Assembly (NCBI GenBank): GCA_028292065.1
Contig: JAQGNC010000285.1
Coordinates: 1 to 13,368, forward strand
DNA length: 13,368 bases
From: Betaproteobacteria bacterium
GTDB lineage: Bacteria; Pseudomonadota; Gammaproteobacteria; Burkholderiales; SG8-41
Reading direction: 5' to 3'
Shown here: positions 6,310-12,913 of the stretch, piece after piece
Layout of the letters: the number at the start of each line of letters is the position of its first letter
How positions within the stretch are numbered: position 1 is the stretch's first letter
Notes under the pieces: model-generated
Database searches by the model: none
Told to the model about the DNA's origin: nothing
What the model saw: the letters and a program-made list of their open reading frames with translations, nothing else
Translations under genes and position numbers: made by a program

Positions 6310-6325
6310 CGCGGCGCGCGCCGCG
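6310..6325 (-). terminator. GC hairpin just past the Bug C stop codon
   Basis: CGCGGCGCGCGCCGCG is a perfect 16-bp palindrome starting 2 nt after the Bug C stop (6328-6330). It could form a stable hairpin at the transcript's 3' end, separating Bug C from Bug B. There is no T-tract, so it is not a standard intrinsic terminator, and such palindromes can arise by chance in GC-rich DNA. Confidence 0.35.
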
Positions 6326-6327
6326 TT

Positions 6328-7305
6328 TCAGTCCACCCTGATTCCCGCGACCTTCACCACCTGCGTGTATTTGGAAATCTCGCGCCTGACGAGCGCCGCG
6401 AAGTCTTCGGGCGTGCTGGCCGCAGGCTCAAGTCCCTGGGCAGCGAGAGACTCGGTCATGCCGGGAAGCTGCAAGGTCGCAAGAAGATCGCGGTTGAGCT
6501 TCTGCACGAGCGGCTTCGGCGTTTTCACCGGCACGACGATGCCCTGCCAGTTCGCGACCTCGAAATTCGCGACCCCCGACTCGGCGATCGTCGGAAGCTC
6601 GGGCGCCGCGCTCGCGCGTTTCGCGGTCGTGACCCCGAGCCCTCGCAGCTTGCCGCTTCTCACGTGAGGCAGCACCGGCGGCATCGTGCTGAAGACGAGC
6701 TGCACGCGCCCGCTGATGAGATCGGTCAGCGCCGGGTTCGCCCCTTTATAAGGCACGTGCACGATGTCGGTCGCGGTCGCGTGCTTGAACAGCTCGGCAG
6801 CCATGTGCAGCGACGAGCCCGGCCCGGCCGACGCATAGTTGAGCTTGCCCGGGCTCGCTTTGGCGAGCGCGATGAGCTCCTTGACCGATTTTGCGGGTAC
6901 GGCCGGGTGCACCGCGAGCACGAAAGCCGAGGTGGCGAGCAGGCTCACCGCGGCGAAATCCTTCAGCGGGTGGTACGGCAGGTCGCTCTTGAGCGCGGGG
7001 ATTTGCGCCAGATTGCCGACGCTGCCGAGAAAAATCGTATAGCCGTCGGGAATCGCGGTGGCGGCGAGCTGCGCGCCGATGAGTCCGCCGGCGCCGCCGC
7101 GGTTGTCGACGACCACCTGCTGGCCGACGACTTCGGTGAGCCGGTTGCCGACGGTGCGCGCGAGGATGTCGTTGCCGCCTCCCGGCGGGAAAGGCACGAT
7201 CATCCGCACCGGTCTGGTTGGATAGCCCTGGCCGGCCGCGGGCGCGATGGCGCTCAACGCGAGCACGCAGCAGCCGGTCAGGACGATGGTACGCTGCACT
7301 TGCAA
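6328..7305 (-). CDS. Bug-family TTT periplasmic substrate-binding protein (Bug C)
   Basis: A 325-residue Bug/TctC-family receptor. The signal peptide runs through TGCCVLALSAIAPAAGQ (cleavage around residue 25), then VRMIVPFPPGGGNDILAR with the conserved Asp, VDNRGGAGGLIGAQ, DGYTIFLG, YASAGPGSSLH and HVPYKGANPALTDLISGRV. The start codon is TTG at 7305, supported by AGGAG (7314-7318) at 8 nt; a GTG two codons later is less well placed. The gene follows the DUF3833 lipoprotein gene after 31 bp on the same strand, so it may share the transcript of the PilZ and lipoprotein genes. A GC-rich perfect palindrome lies 2 nt past its stop, separating it from Bug B. There is no TctA/TctB partner in the window. 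The family call is firm; the ligand is unknown. Confidence 0.93.
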   Translation of the reverse strand: MQVQRTIVLTGCCVLALSAIAPAAGQGYPTRPVRMIVPFPPGGGNDILARTVGNRLTEVVGQQVVVDNRGGAGGLIGAQLAATAIPDGYTIFLGSVGNLAQIPALKSDLPYHPLKDFAAVSLLATSAFVLAVHPAVPAKSVKELIALAKASPGKLNYASAGPGSSLHMAAELFKHATATDIVHVPYKGANPALTDLISGRVQLVFSTMPPVLPHVRSGKLRGLGVTTAKRASAAPELPTIAESGVANFEVANWQGIVVPVKTPKPLVQKLNRDLLATLQLPGMTESLAAQGLEPAASTPEDFAALVRREISKYTQVVKVAGIRVD

Positions 7306-7313
7306 GTTCTCTT

Positions 7314-7318
7314 CTCCT
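7314..7318 (-). promoter_or_regulatory. Ribosome binding site for the TTG start of Bug C
   Basis: AGGAG on the minus strand stands 8 nt before TTG at 7305. The signal peptide begins immediately after this codon and there is no ATG nearby, so the site decides the start. Confidence 0.65.
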
Positions 7319-7336
7319 GGTCGTTCGTTACGACGG

Positions 7337-7876
7337 TTACTTTGCGCAGTCGAGCCGCACGATACGCTCCCCGAGGCGGGCCCAAGCCACTCCCACCACG
7401 CTTACGTCAGCGAAATTGATCACCGAGCAGCCGTCACGCTGCAGATAGAGCCATTGCTCCATGTACACCGCGGGCTTGCGCATCAGATAGCGCACGTGAA
7501 AGACGTTGCCGTCGACGTCCCCCGTCACTTCCCCGGCCGCGTCGCTCACGCTTCCCGTATACGTCGTGTCGTCCACTCGCCGTAAACGCCACGTGCGCGT
7601 GCGCACCTCGCCGTCGGCGAACGTGACGGTCTGGTCGAGGCGGAAGCTCCCGTCGGGCTCCGCGCGTCCTTCGCCTGCGACCTTGAACGGCCGCGGGTCG
7701 CGCCCGCGCTCGGTGAGCTGTCCGTCGCCGCGTGTCGAGCCCGCAAAGAAGACCTCCGGCCTCATCTGCGGCGAGGTCGTCGCGCTCGGGTGCAGCGGGG
7801 GACCCGCGAGGCAGCCACCGAGCGCCAACAGCAGCGATACGGCAGCGGCGCGGGATGCGCACGTGCGGGATGGCAT
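7337..7876 (-). CDS. DUF3833-family lipoprotein
   Basis: A 179-residue protein from ATG 7876 with a lipoprotein signal: basic start (MPSRTCASR), hydrophobic core and lipobox LGGC with Cys22 as the likely lipidation site. The mature part matches the DUF3833 pattern: FAGSTRGDGQL (about 44-54), ADGEVRTRTWRL (about 87-98), YTGSVSDAAGEVTGDVDGN (about 106-124) and a closing hydrophobic strand region. DUF3833 proteins are predicted envelope lipoproteins, probably beta-rich, with no established biochemical role. A TTG at 7891 extends the frame by five codons, but neither start has a clear Shine-Dalgarno. The PilZ gene ends 26 bp upstream and Bug C starts 31 bp downstream on the same strand, so an operon is possible. 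The family is fairly secure; the function is not known. Confidence 0.82.
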   Translation of the reverse strand: MPSRTCASRAAAVSLLLALGGCLAGPPLHPSATTSPQMRPEVFFAGSTRGDGQLTERGRDPRPFKVAGEGRAEPDGSFRLDQTVTFADGEVRTRTWRLRRVDDTTYTGSVSDAAGEVTGDVDGNVFHVRYLMRKPAVYMEQWLYLQRDGCSVINFADVSVVGVAWARLGERIVRLDCAK

Positions 7877-7902
7877 GGGATTGCGGAGCAAAAACGTGGG
7901 GA

Positions 7903-8256
7903 TCAGGACCGCGCAGGCGGTTGCGGAGCGGCTCCGGCCCGTCTCGCGTCGACCTGCTCCTGGAGATAGCGCCGGCAGATCGTCCGGCCTTCGTCACTCA
8001 TCGCGACGACTTTCGCGCCGAGGCAATCGCGGTTGACGTGCCGCACCTGGACCTCGCACTCGATACGCGTCTGCGGGTACAGCTCGCAGGTGAGGTGCAC
8101 GAGCTGGCCGACCGGCAGCTCTTTCGACGACTTGATCAGGAAACCCCTGCTGCACATGTTCTGGATGAGGCATGCCGCGGACTTCTCGCCGAGCGTCAGG
8201 GTGCCCGTAAAGCTGACGGGGACCCGCGGTTCCGCGCGTAGTTCAGACTGGTTCAT
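7903..8256 (-). CDS. PilZ-domain protein (c-di-GMP receptor candidate)
   Basis: A 117-residue single-domain PilZ protein. The c-di-GMP-binding RxxxR motif appears as RAEPR (Arg7-Arg11). The second motif, usually D/NxSxxG, appears as NMCSRG (Asn33, Cys35, Gly38), so Cys replaces the usual Ser while Asn and Gly are kept. The beta-barrel continues through GQLVHLTCEL, IECEVQVRHV and CLGAKVV, and a short helix and Pro/Ala-rich tail end the protein. Six cysteines (29, 35, 57, 67, 78, 94) are many for so small a cytoplasmic protein. ATG 8256 has a modest GGAAG further upstream, and a consensus -10 (TATAAT, 8294-8299) lies before it, so it may have its own promoter in the gap after Bug D. Such proteins adjust motility, adhesion or polysaccharide secretion in response to c-di-GMP; the target here is unknown. 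Confidence 0.85.
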   Translation of the reverse strand: MNQSELRAEPRVPVSFTGTLTLGEKSAACLIQNMCSRGFLIKSSKELPVGQLVHLTCELYPQTRIECEVQVRHVNRDCLGAKVVAMSDEGRTICRRYLQEQVDARRAGAAPQPPARS

Positions 8257-8293
8257 TTAACGTTTCGCTTCCGAGGCCGGTCGAGACGCGACG

Positions 8294-8299
8294 ATTATA
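8294..8299 (-). promoter_or_regulatory. Consensus -10 box upstream of the PilZ gene
   Basis: A perfect TATAAT on the minus strand, 37 bp before the PilZ ATG at 8256 and in the short gap after Bug D, in a locally AT-richer patch (AAAGTTTCTATAAT). A matching -35 is not evident at 16-18 bp. Confidence 0.45.
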
Positions 8300-8306
8300 G
8301 AAACTT

Positions 8307-9266
8307 TCATTGCGGCTGTATGCCGATCTTCCTGAAGAGCGGGATCCACTTCGCACGCTCCGCCTTCGCGAGCGCGGCGAATGCTTCAGGCGTGCTGCCG
8401 ACCGGCTCGATGCCGAGCTCGAAAAGCCTGTCTCTCACCGCCGGCGTGGTGATCGCCTTGCGAGTCTCCTGCTGGAGGCGATCGATGGTTCCGCGCGGGG
8501 TGCCTGCACGCACCGCGAAACCGTTCCACGACGTCGCTTCGTATCCGGGAACGCCCGCTTCGGCGATCGTGGGCAGCTCGGGCAGCAGATCGGAGCGCTT
8601 CGCGGTCGTGATGCCGAGCGCGCGCAGCTTGCCGTTCTTGACGAAACCGATCGACGACGAGATCTGGTCGAACGCGATCTGCACCTGCCCGCCGACGAGA
8701 TCCGCCATCATCTGTCCGCTGCCTTTATACGGCACGTGCACGATGTCTATCCCGGCGAGCGCTTTGAAAAGCTCCGCAGTGACGTGCGTCGCGCCGCCGA
8801 CGCCCGACGAGCCGAAGGAATATTTTCCGGGCTGCGCTTTCGCGAGCGTGACCAGCTCCCTGATGTTCTTGGCCGGCAACGACGCAGGCACGGTGAGTAT
8901 GAGGGGCAGCGATCCGATCTGCGTCACGGGCGCGAGATCCCTGAACGCGTCGTACGGCAGCTTCGCATACAGATAATCGTTGAACGACATGACCCCGGTC
9001 GTCGCCAGCAGCACGGTGTAGCCGTCGGGGCTCGACTTCGCGACGATGTCGGCGCCGATGTTGCCGCCGGCACCGGTGCGATTATCGACGAGCATCTGCT
9101 GTCCGAACGCGGTGCTCAGGCGCTCGGCGACGATGCGCGCGGTCACGTCGGTCGACCCGCCGGGCGCAAAGCCCACGACGAGGCGTATGGGGCGCACGGG
9201 AAAGGTCTGTGCTTGCGCGACACCCACGGTCGCGATCAACGCAGCGATCAACGCATGAAAGCGCAT
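8307..9266 (-). CDS. Bug-family TTT periplasmic substrate-binding protein (Bug D)
   Basis: A 319-residue Bug/TctC-family receptor. The signal peptide is MRFHALIAALIATVGVAQA with cleavage before QTFP, followed by IRLVVGFAPGGSTDVTAR with the conserved Asp, VDNRTGAGGNIGADIVAKS, DGYTVLLAT, FGSSGVGGATH and HVPYKGSGQMMADLVGGQV. The frame stays open 40 codons upstream, but ATG 9266 is preferred: GAGGA lies about 7 nt before it and the signal peptide starts at once. It is divergent from the MmgE/PrpD-family gene across 118 bp, an arrangement that often links a receptor with its pathway enzyme. The PilZ gene follows but probably has its own promoter. The ligand is unknown; an organic acid handled by the MmgE/PrpD protein is a reasonable guess only. 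Confidence 0.93.
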   Translation of the reverse strand: MRFHALIAALIATVGVAQAQTFPVRPIRLVVGFAPGGSTDVTARIVAERLSTAFGQQMLVDNRTGAGGNIGADIVAKSSPDGYTVLLATTGVMSFNDYLYAKLPYDAFRDLAPVTQIGSLPLILTVPASLPAKNIRELVTLAKAQPGKYSFGSSGVGGATHVTAELFKALAGIDIVHVPYKGSGQMMADLVGGQVQIAFDQISSSIGFVKNGKLRALGITTAKRSDLLPELPTIAEAGVPGYEATSWNGFAVRAGTPRGTIDRLQQETRKAITTPAVRDRLFELGIEPVGSTPEAFAALAKAERAKWIPLFRKIGIQPQ

Positions 9267-9384
9267 GGCTATCCTCTGGAAGTGTTTCGGTCGAAGCCGA
9301 TATAAGCACGGAGCCGCACACGCGCGCAATGACACGCCGGCGCGGCTCGGGTACGCTGTCGCGCCGAGACTACAGGAGAATCTC
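9267..9384. promoter_or_regulatory. Divergent promoter region between Bug D and the MmgE/PrpD gene
   Basis: The 118-bp gap has an AT-richer patch (GATATAAGC, 9299-9307). On the minus strand, TTATAT there with TTGCGC 18 bp upstream makes a weak sigma-70-like pair for Bug D. On the plus strand TATAAG (9301-9306) could be a -10 for the other gene, with no good -35. No operator is evident. Confidence 0.3.
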
Positions 9385-10779
9385 ATGACATCGCTCAGCC
9401 GGCAGCTCGCGCAGTGGGTCGCGGCGCTGCGTTACGAAGATCTGCCGCCCGCAGTCGTCGATCGGGTAAAGGGACTTACGCTGCACGGCCTCGCGTCGGT
9501 GCTCATCGGCTCGCAGACGCCCGACGGCAAACGGGCGGTGAAGCTCATCACGGACGAGGAGCTCGGCGTGCAAAAAGGCGCGACGATCATGGTCACCGGC
9601 GCCAAAGTGACGCGAGGCGGCGCCGCGTTCGCGAACGCCGAGATGGCGCTGGCCGGCGGCAAGTGGGACACCTTCCGCATGCTCACCCATCCCGGCACGA
9701 GCATCCTCCCGGGCGCTTTCGTCGCCGCTGAAAGCACAGGCGCATCGGGCAAGGAGTACATCACCGCGGTGGCGGCGGCGTATGAAGTGATGGAACGCCT
9801 CGCCGCCGACTTCATCCCGACCGTGATGTCGCGCGGCTTTCACGCGAGCCCGGTCTTCGGCATCTTCGGGCCCGCGATCGCCGCGGCGAAGCTCATGCGA
9901 TTGTCCGAAGACGAGGTGAACAGCACGATCGCGCTGTGCGCGAGTCTCGCGTCAGGCAATCTCGAAGGGCTGCGCAGCGGCGGCCAGGCGCTGCGTGAAG
10001 GCGCCGCGGTGCGCAACGCGATGCTTGCCGCAGCGCTCGCGCAAGCCGGCCACAAAGGCGGCGAGACGGTGCTCGAAGGCGACGCGGGCTTCTATCACGC
10101 GTATGCCGGCAACAACCAGGGACGGCTCACCTACAGTTTCACCGGCGACACGCACGCCGACCTCGGGAAGATCACCGCGGGCCTCGGCACCGACTGGATG
10201 CTGCTCGAGACGCTGTATCGCATCTATTCGATTTCCGGATACAACATCGCGCACGTGGACGTGACGGCGAAGCTCTGCGAAGAGCACGACATCGGCTTCG
10301 AGGACATCGACCGCATCGAAGCGGTCGTCAACTGGCTCGAGACGCAGTATCCGAGCCCCGCGTTTACGAGCCGGCGCGAAGACGGCGCGCCGCAGCCCGG
10401 CCGCACCGCGTACTACACCGCCTACGGCGCGGCGACGCGCGGTTTTCCGGTGACGACGCCGATGGGCGCCGATCCCGCGGGGCCCGGCGTTCCGCCGCAG
10501 GTGCTCGAGCTCACCAAGCGCGTGACGATCATCCCGTCGACCGCGATGCCGTTGTTCGGGCCGCGCATCACTATCCACACCAGGGACGGCAGGAGTCATA
10601 CGAAGCAGGGGACCGGACGCGAGTTCATCTGGGATTTCGAAGAGGAAGCGCGACGCATCCGTGACGTGATCCCCGTGGTGCCGATATCCCCGGCGCAGTT
10701 CGAATCGATCGTAGCCACCTGCCGCGATCTCGAGGGTCAGCCGCGAGCCGACACGCTGATCCCGCTCACCTTCGCATGA
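9385..10779 (+). CDS. MmgE/PrpD-family protein
   Basis: A 464-residue protein of the MmgE/PrpD superfamily (2-methylcitrate dehydratase, cis-aconitate decarboxylase, iminodisuccinate epimerase). Family segments include KWDTFRMLTHPG (93-104, with Asp95 and His102), LPGAFVAAESTGASGKEY, RGFHASPVFGIFGPAIAAAKL (150-170, with His153) and the C-terminal small domain. The family segment usually containing K-R-L-H-x-G-R-A reads GGQALREGAAVR here (199-210), so the lysine used by cis-aconitate decarboxylase seems to be Gln201. This points to a divergent reaction. ATG 9385 is chosen because AGGAG lies 7 nt before it, although the frame is open 40 codons upstream. It is divergent from Bug D, and its last 14 bp overlap the end of the convergent GMC oxidoreductase gene. 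The substrate is probably an organic acid, but this is inference. Confidence 0.88.
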   Translation: MTSLSRQLAQWVAALRYEDLPPAVVDRVKGLTLHGLASVLIGSQTPDGKRAVKLITDEELGVQKGATIMVTGAKVTRGGAAFANAEMALAGGKWDTFRMLTHPGTSILPGAFVAAESTGASGKEYITAVAAAYEVMERLAADFIPTVMSRGFHASPVFGIFGPAIAAAKLMRLSEDEVNSTIALCASLASGNLEGLRSGGQALREGAAVRNAMLAAALAQAGHKGGETVLEGDAGFYHAYAGNNQGRLTYSFTGDTHADLGKITAGLGTDWMLLETLYRIYSISGYNIAHVDVTAKLCEEHDIGFEDIDRIEAVVNWLETQYPSPAFTSRREDGAPQPGRTAYYTAYGAATRGFPVTTPMGADPAGPGVPPQVLELTKRVTIIPSTAMPLFGPRITIHTRDGRSHTKQGTGREFIWDFEEEARRIRDVIPVVPISPAQFESIVATCRDLEGQPRADTLIPLTFA

Positions 10780-12385
10780 TCTGCGCGCCGCGCTCGGCGA
10801 TCATCAGCGTCGGCGAGTTGGTGTTGCCCGACGTGATCGTCGGCATCACCGACGCGTCGATCACTCGCAGGCGCTCGATGCCGCGCACGCGTAAGAGAGG
10901 ATCGACCACTGCCGAATCATCGCGCTCGCGGCCCATCCTGCACGTGCCGACCGCATGGAAGATCGTGGTGCCGATTCTGCCCGCGGCTTCGACGAGCTGC
11001 TCGGCGGACTGGTACTCGGCGCCGGGCGTGTGCTCCTCGGGCTCGTATTTCTTCAGCGCTTCGGTGCCGAGCACGATGCGGCGGGTGAGGCGGATCGCGT
11101 CGGCTGCGATGGCGCGGTCTTCATCGGTCGACAGGTAATTCGGCGCGATCGCTGGATGTGCACGCGGATCGGGTGACGCGATGTTGACCGTGCCGCGCGA
11201 AGACGGGCGGATGTTGCACACGCTCGCGGTGAACGCGTTGAACGTGTGCGGCGGCTCGCCGAAGCGGTCGAGCGAAATCGGCTGCACGTGATACTCGAGG
11301 TTCGGAGTCGCATGGTGGGGGTCCGAACGGGTGAAGGCGCCGAGCTGCGAAGGCGGCATCGTCATCGCACCGGTCCTGAAGCACGCGTATTCGCACGCCA
11401 TCCGGCCTTTGTGCCACCACGAGCCCAGGAGGGTGTTCAGCGTGAGCGCGTTCCTGATCTTGAACGCCATGCGCAGCTGGAGGTGGTCCTGGAGGTTCGC
11501 GCCGACGCCGGAAAGCTCGTGCACCACCGGTATGCCGTGCTGGTGCAGCAGCGCGCCCGGGCCGACTCCGGAGAGCTGGAGTATCTGCGGACTGCCGATG
11601 GCGCCGGCGCAAAGTATCGTTTCGCGCCGCGCCTCCACAGACTGCTCGTGGTTGTCGCGGTAGAACTCGACGCCCACCGCGCGTCGACCTTCGAAGCGCA
11701 GCTTCTTCACGAGCGCGCCGGTGACGACCGTCAGGTTAGGCCGCTTCATCACTGGGCGCAGGAACGCTTTGGACGCGCTCCAGCGCACCCCGCCCCGCTG
11801 GTTGACTTCGAAGCGCCCCACCCCTTCGTTGTCGCCGCGGTTGAAGTCTTCGACTTTCGGTATGCCGGCTTCGGCCGCGGCGGCGGCGAATGCTTCGAGA
11901 ATCTCCCAGGTGAGCTTGGGGCGCTCGACGCGCCACTCGCCGCCTTCGCCGTGCTTCTCGTCGGCGCCGCGCCAGTGGTCTTCGGATTTCATGAAGATCG
12001 GCAGCACGTTCCGCCACGACCAGCCGGCGTCGCCGGTGAGCTGCGCCCACTCGTCGTAGTCGCGTGCCTGGCCTCGCAAATACAGCATCGCGTTGATCGA
12101 AGAGCTGCCGCCGAGCACGCGCCCGCGCGGGTATCCGATCGAGCGGCCGTTCAGCCCTGCTTCGGGCACGGTCTTGTAGCACCAGTCGGTGCGCGCGTTG
12201 CCGATGCAGTAGAGATAGCCGACGGGGATGTGGATCCAGATCCAGTCGTCCTTGCCGCCGGCTTCGAGCAGAAGTACCGAGTTGCGCGGATCGGCCGAGA
12301 GACGGTTGGCGAGCACGCACCCGGCGGTGCCCGCGCCGACGATGACGTAATCGTACGCGCCGGTGCTTCGTTGTTCGTTCTTCAC
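10766..12385 (-). CDS. GMC-family FAD oxidoreductase (choline dehydrogenase-like)
   Basis: A 539-residue glucose-methanol-choline oxidoreductase. The FAD-binding Rossmann motif GAGTAG is at residues 17-22, the first GMC signature (GRVLGGSSSINAMLYLRG) at about 88-105, and the second (GAIGSPQILQLSGVGP) in mid-protein. The C-terminal catalytic region has FHAVGTCRMG with His477 and TSGNTNSPT with Asn521, the usual His/Asn pair that oxidises an alcohol to an aldehyde or ketone. There is no signal peptide, so it is cytoplasmic or peripheral to the membrane. An open frame continues 53 codons upstream within the DUF2127 gene, but GTG 12385 is the better start: its GTGA overlaps the DUF2127 stop and the Rossmann fold follows at once. 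It is probably translated together with DUF2127. The natural alcohol is unknown; BetA-like automated names should not be trusted for the substrate. Confidence 0.93.
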   Translation of the reverse strand: MKNEQRSTGAYDYVIVGAGTAGCVLANRLSADPRNSVLLLEAGGKDDWIWIHIPVGYLYCIGNARTDWCYKTVPEAGLNGRSIGYPRGRVLGGSSSINAMLYLRGQARDYDEWAQLTGDAGWSWRNVLPIFMKSEDHWRGADEKHGEGGEWRVERPKLTWEILEAFAAAAAEAGIPKVEDFNRGDNEGVGRFEVNQRGGVRWSASKAFLRPVMKRPNLTVVTGALVKKLRFEGRRAVGVEFYRDNHEQSVEARRETILCAGAIGSPQILQLSGVGPGALLHQHGIPVVHELSGVGANLQDHLQLRMAFKIRNALTLNTLLGSWWHKGRMACEYACFRTGAMTMPPSQLGAFTRSDPHHATPNLEYHVQPISLDRFGEPPHTFNAFTASVCNIRPSSRGTVNIASPDPRAHPAIAPNYLSTDEDRAIAADAIRLTRRIVLGTEALKKYEPEEHTPGAEYQSAEQLVEAAGRIGTTIFHAVGTCRMGRERDDSAVVDPLLRVRGIERLRVIDASVMPTITSGNTNSPTLMIAERGAQIMRR

Positions 12386-12843
12386 GCGGGTCGCCGGCCT
12401 TTCGATCGCCACAAGACCGCGCACATGAGCAGCACCACGAGCACGTTGACGACGAGCGCGCTTAAGCTCAGCCATGTGGGGTGATGGCGCAGGTGGCCGA
12501 TTTCGAAAGGGATGTAAATCGCGCCGCTGAGCGCGGACAACCACTCCGCCCAGCGCCGGTCACGCCACAGCCCGTACGCCTCGACGAGCCTCAGCACCGC
12601 GTACGTGGCGGCGCCGGCCGCGAGCAGCATGATCCTGCCGTCGGTGAGATTTTCCGCGGCTTTCAGAAAGATTTGCGGGTAGTGCTTGGCCGGATCGAGG
12701 TGGAAATGGTGCACGAGGCGGCCGCCGAAATGCTGGACGTCCCGGTGCAGCAGAGACAGCAGCCCGAGCCCGGCCGCGAGCACGAGTACACCTTTTGCGG
12801 CTTCCAGCGCCGCGACCGCCCGCACCCCGCTGCGCAGTTGCAT
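12382..12843 (-). CDS. DUF2127-family membrane protein
   Basis: A 153-residue integral membrane protein. The N-terminal RAVAALEAAKGVLVLAAGLG matches the DUF2127 opening and leads into the first hydrophobic helix. A conserved loop with LHRDVQHFG and HHFHLDPA follows. A second helix (GRIMLLAAGAATYAVLR) precedes EAYGLWRDRRWAEWLSALSG, another family hallmark, and the end is a further hydrophobic span with a basic tail (WRSKGRRPA). About four membrane spans are likely. The start at ATG 12843 has GGAG 9 nt upstream; an in-frame ATG at 12858 gives five more residues but lacks a well-spaced site. Its stop overlaps the GTG of the GMC oxidoreductase gene. The family has no established function; coupling to a flavoenzyme is the only contextual hint. 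Confidence 0.85.
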   Translation of the reverse strand: MQLRSGVRAVAALEAAKGVLVLAAGLGLLSLLHRDVQHFGGRLVHHFHLDPAKHYPQIFLKAAENLTDGRIMLLAAGAATYAVLRLVEAYGLWRDRRWAEWLSALSGAIYIPFEIGHLRHHPTWLSLSALVVNVLVVLLMCAVLWRSKGRRPA

Positions 12844-12913
12844 CGCGCGTGTCTCCATTTCTTCGGTATGGCATCATGCTTGCGCGTCAGCCAACTCTCA
12901 ATACTTTCCGGCC
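12844..12913. promoter_or_regulatory. Divergent promoter region before DUF2127 and the dioxygenase
   Basis: The short gap between two divergent starts must hold both promoters. On the plus strand TTGCGC (about 12884) and TACTTT (about 12903) are spaced by 16 bp, which would put the transcription start almost at the GTG and give a nearly leaderless message. The match is weak. Confidence 0.25.

Noticed and set aside
8310..9305. 331-residue open frame antisense to Bug D
   Set aside because: It mirrors a clear Bug receptor gene and has no recognisable motif.
9325..9336. TGTCATTGCGCGCG-like stretch (minus strand) resembling the start of the palindromic repeat
   Set aside because: Only about ten bases match and no second arm follows; probably chance.
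11246..12484. 412-residue open frame antisense to the GMC oxidoreductase
   Set aside because: The GMC signatures on the opposite strand are unambiguous; this frame is Arg/Ala/Val-rich with no motif.
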